The notes beneath the pieces are model-generated. The model made no database searches and was not told the DNA's origin. It was given only the letters and a program-made list of their open reading frames with translations. Made by a program: the position numbers and the translations under genes. A stretch of DNA of 14,874 nt, taken from NCBI GenBank assembly GCA_022784805.1, contig JALFYG010000082.1:1-14874 (forward strand), given 5' to 3'. This stretch comes from Spirochaetales bacterium. GTDB taxonomy: Bacteria > Spirochaetota > Spirochaetia > Sphaerochaetales > Sphaerochaetaceae. Shown here piece by piece: positions 1 to 6,556 of this stretch. How positions within the stretch are numbered: the first letter of the stretch is position 1; each line of letters starts with the position of its first letter.

Positions 1-2
1 TG

Positions 3-77
3 GAGCAAACAACCGCCTACCGTTTAAAGTCAGGCCACAATCATATTGAAGCATCATTGTATTTCTGTGGTCAATAG
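3..77 (+). CDS. Possible C-terminal end of an unidentified protein (5' part outside window)
   Basis: Frame 3 is open from the window edge to a TAG at 75-77 and encodes 24 residues, beginning EQTTAYRLKSGHNH and ending LYFCGQ. The composition (mixed polar and aromatic residues, several His) looks protein-like, and the other two forward frames stop within 48 bases. It would be the last part of a plus-strand gene entering from the left. I do not recognise the family; given the broken genes nearby it could be a transposase end or a remnant. With only 24 codons this may be a chance open frame. Confidence 0.3.
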   Translation, partial: EQTTAYRLKSGHNHIEASLYFCGQ

Positions 78-148
78 AATGAATTTGGGAGTATTCGTCT
101 AAAGTCCTCTTTGCCCTATAAGTCAATAACTGATTTTGGGAGGCATGG

Positions 149-682
149 ATGAAGATTTTATCTGTCGTTTTGATTTTTACTGTTTTATTGGCATCGTGTA
201 CTACCGTAGAAGAGATTGAGAGTTCAGAAGACTTAGAGGTAGACGAAGTCAAAGGGACTGAGATGACTCAAGAAGAATTTGAAGAGCTATTTGGGAAGAA
301 GGATTTCTATTCTTACCCAAAATCTATTGTTGAGGTTAATGCTGATATTGATCCTGTGGTATTGGAAAAAATTGTAGAAAAAGATCTTGTCTTTGATGCA
401 GTTGATAATGTGACCATAATAGATGAAGAGTTATTTGAGGAATCAAGTCTTGTTGAGGAGACTCCATTTGTCTTTCCTTTGAGAGAGGAAAACGATGAAT
501 GGGTTTCTGTTCCTGAGATAGAGACAATAGAGATGGTTGAGAGTGTTGAAAGTACTCTTTTGGAAGAGGATGTTTCCGTTGTACCTGAGACACCTACTCT
601 TTTTCTCTTATCTCAGAGTGCAGAAATAAGTGAAGAAGATGATAAAGCATCGTATGATGAAATAATAACGATAGAGATATAG
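149..682 (+). CDS. Acidic putative lipoprotein, possibly shortened by an amber stop
   Basis: A 177-residue ORF with a clear lipoprotein signal: Lys2, a hydrophobic stretch 3-15 and lipobox LLASC, so Cys17 would be lipidated and the protein anchored in the cell envelope. The start is supported by GGGAGG at 138-143, five bases before the ATG. The mature part is very rich in Glu, Asp and Val, has almost no Lys/Arg after residue 115, and no domain I recognise. Two imperfect 12-residue repeats are visible at 100-111 and 143-154 (pattern S-[LV]-V-x-E-T-P-x-x-F-x-L). After the TAG at 680-682 the same frame stays open and still reads acidic (EEVTEGEIEAKEMEL), so the gene may once have been longer, with the tail decayed. 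Function unknown. Confidence 0.6.
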   Translation: MKILSVVLIFTVLLASCTTVEEIESSEDLEVDEVKGTEMTQEEFEELFGKKDFYSYPKSIVEVNADIDPVVLEKIVEKDLVFDAVDNVTIIDEELFEESSLVEETPFVFPLREENDEWVSVPEIETIEMVESVESTLLEEDVSVVPETPTLFLLSQSAEISEEDDKASYDEIITIEI

Positions 683-797
683 GAAGAGGTAACAGAGGGC
701 GAGATTGAGGCGAAAGAGATGGAGCTTACACCAATACTCTACGTTTCATGGTTCTTAGATATAACACAAGCGAAACAGCAGTTCAAACATATAGTAT

Positions 798-2138
798 CTA
801 AAATCCTTCTATCTCTAACTTGGGTAGTTTATTTGTATCTTTCCATATAAACATCGTCATATAGATTGGAAGATAATAGATTTCATTCTCTTTATTCGCA
901 TTGTAATTTGATAAGACATAAGCCTTCTCAAAGTTATAGTTCTGCACTGCCATAACAGAAGACAAAGCGGAATGCTTCTTATAAGTCTTTCCGCTCTTTA
1001 CTTCTATAGGTAGAATACTTCCACCCTTTTCTACAACAAAATCCAGTTCTCCAAGTTTTTTTGACCGATAATAATAGGTATCGAAACCATGGGCCTTTAA
1101 TTCCTGAGCCACAACGTTTTCATATATGGCACCAAGGTTTAATTCTTCTTCATTATTGAAAATCTTTATTTTTGTATCTCGACCATACATTGTTGTCAGA
1201 AGACCTACATCAGACAAGAAGAACTTAAACAATGTACTCTCCATACTTATCAGGAGTGGGTATACAGGCTCCTTTGCATTATACGTGGCAATGGCAACCC
1301 CGGCATTTTCAAGCCAAAGAAAGCTTTCCTCTACTTTCTCAGAGCGTATACCTTTTTTTATACTTTGGTAGTTGAATCTACGGGACTGACTATTTAGCTC
1401 TGCAGGAATAAGATCATATATCGTCCCGAGCATCAGTTTATTTTCTTCTTTTTCGTATTTTGCTATGTCTTTCTTATATTGGATGATAATATTCTCATGA
1501 ATCTGTGTTACTGTTTCCAGATTACCATTACTCTGAAAAGAATCAACTGCTTCAGGCATGCCTCCTACCAGAAGGTAAGTGCGGAAGATAGACATCATCT
1601 TTTTATGTAATGCTTCGTTTATCGGGCTTCCGCTTTCATAAGACTCTTTAAGTGTTTTTTTTGTTTCTTCTCCGAAATTATATACTTGTAGAAACTCCTC
1701 GAAATCCAATGGATACATAGTTAGTGTATCAAGATAACCCACAGGTTCAGAAGATATCCCATGGAGAGTTACTCCTAAAAGAGAACCACTCAATATGTAT
1801 CTGAAATAACCTTCATCTACCAAAAACTTTATATTTGTAACGAACTCAGGACACTCCTGTACTTCATCAATGAATATAAAAGTACCTTTATCAAGTTTAT
1901 TCTTAGAAAAAAGAGATAACAATGCAACAAGATCCCGTGTGGTCGATATACTAGCCAAACCCGAGGACAAGCCTTTCATCTTGATTAAATTAAACTCTGC
2001 AAAAGAGATGCTTTTTTCTTTTGCACACTCTCTTATTATAAAGGTTTTGCCCACCTGTCTAGCACCATCAACAAGTAGGGCGTTCCTCCTGTTTTCAATC
2101 CAATTATATATACTCTCTTGTATTCTTCTCTTGAGCAT
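798..2138 (-). CDS. AAA+ ATPase with C-terminal DUF4143 nuclease-like domain
   Basis: A 446-residue protein of the AAA_14-DUF4143 family, cytoplasmic P-loop ATPases common in gut bacteria and archaea; the cellular role of the family is poorly known. Counting from the ATG at 2138, Walker A is GARQVGKT (25-32), Walker B FIFIDEVQ (87-94), and a sensor-like ILSGSLLG lies at 115-122. The C-terminal DUF4143 part contains GELDFVV and PIEVKSGK, which fit a PD-(D/E)XK-type core (E364/D366, E379, K381). Length is normal. A GTG at 2150 would add four residues, but a promoter at 2152-2181 predicts an RNA start near 2145, which favours the ATG. Neither start has a good ribosome binding site. The gene stands alone between two broken genes and has a direct-repeat array upstream, which suggests it arrived as a single-gene cassette. 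Confidence 0.9.
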   Translation of the reverse strand: MLKRRIQESIYNWIENRRNALLVDGARQVGKTFIIRECAKEKSISFAEFNLIKMKGLSSGLASISTTRDLVALLSLFSKNKLDKGTFIFIDEVQECPEFVTNIKFLVDEGYFRYILSGSLLGVTLHGISSEPVGYLDTLTMYPLDFEEFLQVYNFGEETKKTLKESYESGSPINEALHKKMMSIFRTYLLVGGMPEAVDSFQSNGNLETVTQIHENIIIQYKKDIAKYEKEENKLMLGTIYDLIPAELNSQSRRFNYQSIKKGIRSEKVEESFLWLENAGVAIATYNAKEPVYPLLISMESTLFKFFLSDVGLLTTMYGRDTKIKIFNNEEELNLGAIYENVVAQELKAHGFDTYYYRSKKLGELDFVVEKGGSILPIEVKSGKTYKKHSALSSVMAVQNYNFEKAYVLSNYNANKENEIYYLPIYMTMFIWKDTNKLPKLEIEGF

Positions 2139-2151
2139 TCTTATGTCCACT

Positions 2152-2181
2152 TATATAAATAGAATACAATCACAGATACAA
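2152..2181 (-). promoter_or_regulatory. Candidate sigma-70 promoter of the DUF4143 ATPase
   Basis: On the minus strand TTGTAT (2181-2176), an 18-base spacer and TATATA (2157-2152) resemble a housekeeping promoter. RNA would start near 2145, so the leader before the ATG at 2138 would be only a few bases. The -35 box overlaps the end of the gene-proximal copy of the direct repeat, so a repeat-binding protein could block or recruit polymerase. In AT-rich DNA such matches also occur by chance. Confidence 0.45.
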
Positions 2182-2257
2182 TTTTCCAACCAAAATATCG
2201 GGATTTTTTACAATTTTCCAACCAATAATTAAGCTTAATATGCAATTTTCAAACTCA
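2177..2257. repeat. Three direct repeats with a 32-bp period upstream of the DUF4143 ATPase
   Basis: TACAATTTTCCAACCAA occurs exactly at 2177-2193 and again at 2209-2225; a degenerate third copy (13 of 17 identical) sits at 2241-2257. Starts are spaced exactly 32 bp, about three helical turns, so bound proteins would lie on one face of the helix. The 15-bp spacers are not similar to each other. The first copy abuts the ATPase -35 box. An operator array, perhaps for autoregulation, is the simplest reading. Confidence 0.75.
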
Positions 2258-2384
2258 TTGAAAATGGCAGTGTAGCAGTCAACACAAGGACTGCCTTAAA
2301 TGACATGACCCTCTTCGCAGTCTTGTCATATTTTGCACCGCTAGCAGCATAATCCAGACTTTCTGCTAGTGATGTATCAGGCAT
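2235..2384 (-). pseudogene. Remnant of a Rpn / PD-(D/E)XK-type transposase-like gene (N-terminus only)
   Basis: A 49-codon ORF starting at ATG 2384 with a strong ribosome binding site (AAGGAGG, ending five bases before the ATG). It reads MPDTSLAESLDYAASG, then YDKTAKRVMSFKAVLVL, which resembles the conserved N-terminal helix of Rpn-family recombination-promoting nucleases (YDxxAKRxxxxKxVLAxIL). After residue 35 the similarity ends, and it stops at TAA 2235-2237 where about 300 residues would be expected. The 3' end overlaps the third direct repeat, so the ATPase cassette or its repeats probably replaced the rest. The family call is from memory of the motif and is moderate; a genuine small protein is possible. 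Confidence 0.5.
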
Positions 2385-2556
2385 CAATTCCTCCTTTTGC
2401 TTGATATATAAGGATCACTCCTTCTATATATAGAACTTAAGACTTCCGAAAAATGTCGAAATTGTGATTACAGAAGGCTGTATCGTCATTGATTTATGTG
2501 TAGATGTACTTATAAAAAAAGAAAAACAATTATCTCCTTCCACCCGCTCTACTTCT

Positions 2557-2585
2557 TTGACATCATCTCCTCTTATGACTATCAT
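2557..2585 (+). promoter_or_regulatory. Near-consensus sigma-70 promoter of the Lon-related protease
   Basis: TTGACA (2557-2562), a 17-base spacer and TATCAT (2580-2585) form an almost perfect promoter. RNA would begin about 2591-2593, which coincides with the GTG at 2592. It therefore excludes upstream starts in the same frame (such as ATG 2496) and implies a leaderless or nearly leaderless message. Confidence 0.6.
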
Positions 2586-2591
2586 TTCTCC

Positions 2592-4481
2592 GTGTCACTA
2601 GAAATAGAAAAGAGAGAAATAGAGCTTAACTACGACAACAAGGAGTTTTCTTCAGTTACTCCTTCCTACTCCATCATCGGCCAAGAGAAAGCCTTGGGAC
2701 TATTGCGACTTGGTCTTTCTATGTCCAGACCTGGGTATAATATCTTTGTTTCAGGGGATGATGGATCAGGTAGATTAACAGCAATCAAAGAAGAGATAAA
2801 GAAAATTGAAGGAGATACTTCTTATCTTTTGGATGTGGCATATCTACATAATCAGAGTCATCCTGAGCGGCCTATTTGTTTTGTTTTCCCAAAAGGTAAA
2901 GCCAGGGAATTCCAGAGTGACCTGGATAACCTCAGTGACAATAAAACAACAAAAGAAGAACTAATAGAAAAATGGAAAGACTCCAGACTCGTCAAGTTTA
3001 TTAATACGCTTCCTACTAAAGAGGAGAATCCTTGGGCTTGGAAAATCAACATACTCTTGGATCGCTCAAAGAGCATAAGACGTCCATTAGTTATAGAATC
3101 TCATCCATCTCATCAAAGCCTATTCGGCTATATCGAGAAAGATCTACCGCCTCACTTAAGTGTAAGAGCAGGAAGCTATCAGGAGGCTACAGGAGGCTTC
3201 TTGATTCTAAATGCAGGAGAAACGGTAGAGAACGAAGAGCTTTGGACAACTCTCAAGCGCTACTTGGAAATGACACAAAGAAGCCTCACTAGTACTGCGG
3301 TGCAGGGAGAAATGATGTCTTCCATAAGGCCTTATCCTATTCCGATGCTTACAAAAGTAATACTTCTCGGAAGCGAAGAGATCTACAACAAGCTTACAGA
3401 AGAAGACGATGCCTTCCTCAGATTTTTCAAAGTATCACCTCAGTTCGACTACTCCATGCCTGCTGATGACAAGAATATAAATGGAACAGTAAGCTATTTA
3501 AAGAAGACGGGAGAAAATCTTACAAAGCAAGATGACAGCGCCTATAGAGAGATTCTCAGATACTCAGCGTTTCTTGCTGAGGATAGAACAAGGTTATCTA
3601 CACAGCTCTCTCTGCTTGGCGATCTATTGGAAGAAGCGGACTTAGATGCAAAGAGCAATAATCAATCTCTCATAACAGATGAAAACATCCGTTCAGCACT
3701 GGAAAAAAGAGATTGGTACAGCTCCATGGCTGAAGAACATATAAATAGTGAAATAAAAGACGGCACTATGGTCATGGCCTTGGATGGAGAAAAAATAGGA
3801 GTTGTCAATGGACTGGCGGTCATGGACCGTGGCCTCACATCCTTCGGAACTCCTTGCGTCATAAGCGCTACAGTTGCTCCCGGAACAGAGGGAATAATTA
3901 ACATAGAGCATGAAGCGGGACTCAGCGGGAATATCCACGACAAGGGTTTATTGATCCTTGAAGGATACCTAAGGCATAGATATGCCCAGTCATTCCCTCT
4001 TTCTTTATATGCTGGAATCTGCTTTGAGCAGAGCTATGGATCAGTCGACGGTGACAGTGCATCCTCTGCAGAGCTCTATGCCCTTCTCTCTGCTATCGGC
4101 TGCTTTCCTGTAAGGCAGGACATTGCAGTGACAGGAAGCGTAAATCAAATGGGAGAACTTCAGCCTGTAGGTGGAATAAACGAAAAAATCCAAGGCTTCT
4201 TCAACGCATGCTCCACCTGCGGCCTCACTGGGACACAAGGAGTAATAATCCCTGTGCAGAATAAGTCTTCCCTTATTCTTCCATATAAAGTGGAGAAAGC
4301 AATAGGAGAAGGGAAATTCCATATCTGGGCCATATCAAGTATCGACGAAGGCTTGGAGCTTCTGTCAGGATTAGAGAAGGGAGAAAGGGACAGAAAAGGT
4401 AATTATAAACAGGGTTCCTTCAATAGGCTTATTGAGGACGAGCTGAGAGACTTGTGGAGAAGTAGCCAAAGCCAAAGATAA
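2592..4481 (+). CDS. Lon-related ATP-dependent protease (LonB/YcbZ-like)
   Basis: A 629-residue protein with an AAA_32-type ATPase region followed by a Lon serine protease domain, a cytoplasmic protease degrading unfolded or specific proteins. The N-terminus has YSIIGQEKALGLLRLGL, then the P-loop GDDGSGR (55-61) with Arg in place of Lys, as is usual for this branch. YLHNQ (84-88), SHQSLFGYIE (173-182) and the Walker B-like GGFLILN (201-207) follow. The proteolytic dyad is Ser489 in VDGDSAS and Lys532 in GGINEKIQG; the 43-residue spacing equals that of E. coli Lon (S679/K722). The protein is about 150 residues shorter than typical members (near 800), mainly because the helical segment between YLHNQ and SLFGYIE is reduced to about 85 residues. 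The frame is open back to ATG 2496, but the first 32 residues look non-homologous and lie upstream of the promoter, so GTG 2592 is chosen. No ribosome binding site is visible. It is monocistronic. Confidence 0.92.
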   Translation: MSLEIEKREIELNYDNKEFSSVTPSYSIIGQEKALGLLRLGLSMSRPGYNIFVSGDDGSGRLTAIKEEIKKIEGDTSYLLDVAYLHNQSHPERPICFVFPKGKAREFQSDLDNLSDNKTTKEELIEKWKDSRLVKFINTLPTKEENPWAWKINILLDRSKSIRRPLVIESHPSHQSLFGYIEKDLPPHLSVRAGSYQEATGGFLILNAGETVENEELWTTLKRYLEMTQRSLTSTAVQGEMMSSIRPYPIPMLTKVILLGSEEIYNKLTEEDDAFLRFFKVSPQFDYSMPADDKNINGTVSYLKKTGENLTKQDDSAYREILRYSAFLAEDRTRLSTQLSLLGDLLEEADLDAKSNNQSLITDENIRSALEKRDWYSSMAEEHINSEIKDGTMVMALDGEKIGVVNGLAVMDRGLTSFGTPCVISATVAPGTEGIINIEHEAGLSGNIHDKGLLILEGYLRHRYAQSFPLSLYAGICFEQSYGSVDGDSASSAELYALLSAIGCFPVRQDIAVTGSVNQMGELQPVGGINEKIQGFFNACSTCGLTGTQGVIIPVQNKSSLILPYKVEKAIGEGKFHIWAISSIDEGLELLSGLEKGERDRKGNYKQGSFNRLIEDELRDLWRSSQSQR

Positions 4482-4494
4482 ACCTTATCTTTTT
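4474..4494 (+). terminator. Weak terminator-like hairpin at the 3' end of the protease gene
   Basis: AAAGATAA, loop ACC, TTATCTTT, then TT overlaps the stop codon at 4479-4481. The stem is almost all A/T and the T-run partly lies in the stem, so folding would be weak; outer GCC/GGC pairs (4471-4473 with 4495-4497) could stabilise it with a 2-base bulge. Confidence 0.35.
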
Positions 4495-4544
4495 GGCATA
4501 TATCATCGTCTCAAACACATGAGTATTCTTTGCAGTTGTTTGTA

Positions 4545-4571
4545 GCTTGTTTTCCGATTAGAAAAACAAGC
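4545..4571. other. Stem-loop with 9-bp perfect stem in the gene-free stretch
   Basis: GCTTGTTTT (4545-4553) pairs with AAAACAAGC (4563-4571) around a 9-base loop. Neither strand has a T-run after it, so it is not a standard terminator. The stretch 4495-4648 otherwise holds nothing I can identify. Confidence 0.35.
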
Positions 4572-4648
4572 GATAAGAAGACAAGTCAAAGCATACGGGC
4601 ATCTATTGAAGATTCATTGTCCATAGTGTTCTCTTCGGCAACTTTGAT

Positions 4649-4977
4649 TTAGTTTTTCTCTATAAATGGCTTCCAAGTTATTCCAGAAACAGGCAGAAAC
4701 CCTGGAACAAGCTCCACTTTAATTGCAGTCTCAGGTGTAAGCTGAACTTCTCCATTAATAAACTTGCTGATACCTTTTTTCCTACATATTCATTATAAAA
4801 ACAAACTCTTTCTGATCTATTCCTAGATAGTATATCCAGGGGGAACTGCAATAAATGTACGACTTCTCTCTATTAATCTTCTCCAAGATTTCTTCTTATA
4901 TTATAGACAAAAAGTTTAGCATTCTCTGTTTTTTCATAGCTTTTATCGTTCAAAACTAAAGAAACGAGATATCCTAC
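4649..4977 (-). pseudogene. Decayed, frameshifted gene fragments downstream of the MATE gene
   Basis: Three protein-like pieces follow in the same order on the minus strand but in different frames. Piece A (4977-4873) begins VGYLVSLVLNDKSYEK and ends at TAA. Piece B (4876-4823) contains RSRTFIAVPPGYTI and ends at TAG. Piece C (4774-4649) begins GISKFINGEVQLTPE and ends KPFIEKN with TAA. Breaks lie at 4873-4876 and around the A6 run near 4775-4780, as expected for decay by frameshift. I do not recognise the family. Piece A begins right at the MATE stop codon (4974-4976), so the gene could be the remnant of a downstream partner or the end of a lost gene. Confidence 0.42.
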
Positions 4978-6356
4978 TTAATGATTTTCTTCCCCAGCCA
5001 TACTCCGCTGTGGTATCTGAAATAAACAAGCATAGCCTTGATAGTCCAATCCACTACCATGGCAAGAGTTATACCTATTACACCCCACCCCAACTTCATG
5101 CCAAAGAGCCAAGAGAAGAATACTCTACACACAACTGTAGAGAATAGTGACGCCCACATTACCCATTTGACATCTCCTGCAGCCCTTAGCCCATTTGGAA
5201 GTGCACTATGCACGGCGCAAAGAAAAGCAAAAGCGAAGTTATGGATAAAGACGATTATCAGTGTCAGGTTCTTTGTCTCAGGAGAGAGTGCATAAAGAGA
5301 CAAGACAATAGGTGTGACAATCATGAGCAGTAGGTTCCAAAGCACAGAGAATACAAAAGATATCCTCAATAGATACTGGGAATAATACTTTGCAGCTTCT
5401 TTATCTCCTGATCCCATACATCTTCCAATTACAGTGACAAAGCATCTTCCAAGAGCCATGGAGCATATAGATGACATTGCCCAGAAGTTACTTGCACTGC
5501 CGTAAGCGGCGATGGAAGAAGTTCCAAAGGAACTCACCATGCTGGTTATGGCAACCTTTGAGAAATGGAAGAGGAAATTCTCTAATGCTCCAGGTATCGA
5601 AATAGAGACAATGAGACCGATGATAGGAAAAGAAAGAGGGAAAACACCTCTTAGAGAGAGCTTAACCATATTATCTTTCCTCTTTAACGCCACAATCATC
5701 ACGACTGCTGCCACAACTCTTCCTATGAGAGTAGGTATTGCAACACCCAATACTCCCAAGTGGAATATGAATATGCCAATGAAGTTACCGACTACATTGA
5801 TGGTATTCATCAACACAGACACCTTCATGATGACCTTTGTCTTCCCCATGGCGTTGAAGGTTGCAGTGCATGCCGAGTATATTCCTTGAAATGGCCAGGA
5901 GATGGCTGTGACAAAGAGATAAATAAGAGCTGCATCCATTACGTCTTTCTCGATGGCTCCGAAGAGAGAAGAAAGAATAGGTTTACGGAACAATAGGCAT
6001 ATGGCCATGATCAAAAGACCAAAGATAAAAGAGACAATCACAAACTGCCCCGCAGTCTTGTCGGCGCTTTTCTTGTCCTTTTTTCCCAGATATTGGGAAA
6101 TTACGATACCCCCGCCTCCAGCAAGAGCAGATAAGACAAAGATAAAAAGGAATGCCAGCTGGTTAATTAAGCTTACTCCGCTTACAGCAGCTTCCCCTAC
6201 ATATGACACCATCAAGGTATCTACAAGCCCAACCAGTGTGGTGAAGACCTGTTCCAAAAGCAAAGGGATGATTATTGCAAGTAGAAAAGAAGATGAGAAA
6301 CACTTCCTTTTCTCATCAAGATTATTCTTTGGTTCAAGCTTTTTGATTATGTCCAT
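4974..6356 (-). CDS. MATE-family multidrug/metabolite efflux transporter
   Basis: A 460-residue inner-membrane protein with about 12 hydrophobic segments in two related halves, the normal MATE size and layout. The first half carries the family signature LVGLVDTLMVSYVGEAAVSG (42-61) and GGGIVISQYLGKKDK (81-95); the second half begins near the IPGALENFLFHFSKVAI stretch. Such proteins export cationic drugs or metabolites using Na+ or H+ gradients; the substrate cannot be read here. The frame extends to a TTG at 6404, but that TTG is the -35 box of a good promoter, and ATG 6356 has a GGGAGA site at the right distance, so 6356 is the start. It is transcribed alone, separated by about 150 bp from the NSS gene, with a 20-bp palindrome upstream. 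A decayed gene follows it. Confidence 0.92.
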   Translation of the reverse strand: MDIIKKLEPKNNLDEKRKCFSSSFLLAIIIPLLLEQVFTTLVGLVDTLMVSYVGEAAVSGVSLINQLAFLFIFVLSALAGGGGIVISQYLGKKDKKSADKTAGQFVIVSFIFGLLIMAICLLFRKPILSSLFGAIEKDVMDAALIYLFVTAISWPFQGIYSACTATFNAMGKTKVIMKVSVLMNTINVVGNFIGIFIFHLGVLGVAIPTLIGRVVAAVVMIVALKRKDNMVKLSLRGVFPLSFPIIGLIVSISIPGALENFLFHFSKVAITSMVSSFGTSSIAAYGSASNFWAMSSICSMALGRCFVTVIGRCMGSGDKEAAKYYSQYLLRISFVFSVLWNLLLMIVTPIVLSLYALSPETKNLTLIIVFIHNFAFAFLCAVHSALPNGLRAAGDVKWVMWASLFSTVVCRVFFSWLFGMKLGWGVIGITLAMVVDWTIKAMLVYFRYHSGVWLGKKIIK

Positions 6357-6374
6357 TGATTCTCCCGCGGCATC

Positions 6375-6404
6375 TATATATCGTTTTCTCTCTCTGTGGG
6401 TCAA
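6375..6404 (-). promoter_or_regulatory. Sigma-70 promoter of the MATE gene
   Basis: On the minus strand TTGACC (6404-6399), 18 bases, TATATA (6380-6375). The predicted RNA start is near 6368, giving a short leader that still contains the GGGAGA ribosome binding site before ATG 6356. Confidence 0.6.
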
Positions 6405-6415
6405 TGTAGATAATA

Positions 6416-6435
6416 AAACTATTTTAAAATAGTTT
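6416..6435. promoter_or_regulatory. 20-bp perfect palindrome upstream of the MATE promoter (candidate operator)
   Basis: AAACTATTTTAAAATAGTTT reads the same on both strands over 20 bases. It begins 11 bases upstream of the -35 box, at about -48 to -67 from the predicted RNA start, a position used by dimeric activators or by repressors that bend DNA. The regulator is not in the window. A/T-only palindromes arise by chance more easily, but 20 perfect bases including the two G/C pairs is notable. Confidence 0.6.
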
Positions 6436-6556
6436 ACTTTTGTTCTTTTGCCTTCAATAAAGAATCATTGGCTTTCTGACAGAAAAAGAAATACCCCATT
6501 GATTGAACAAATAGGATATCTCTTTGTTTTATAAATATTTATCAATAACGCTTGTC

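Noticed and set aside
2177..2257. Short regularly spaced repeats as a CRISPR array
   Set aside because: Only three units, 17-bp repeats with 15-bp spacers, third copy degenerate, no cas genes; an operator array fits better.
2496..2591. N-terminal extension of the Lon-related protease from ATG 2496
   Set aside because: It has no ribosome binding site, an aromatic/basic composition unlike the family, and lies upstream of the promoter at 2557-2585.
4545..4571. Stem-loop as terminator of the protease gene
   Set aside because: No T-run on either strand and more than 60 bp from the stop codon; kept only as an unexplained hairpin.
6357..6404. TTG start extending the MATE protein by 16 residues
   Set aside because: The TTG is part of the -35 box TTGACC; ATG 6356 has a proper ribosome binding site.
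5953..6432. 159-codon plus-strand ORF opposite the MATE start
   Set aside because: It is antisense to a conserved membrane protein, with no ribosome binding site or domain; a shadow frame.
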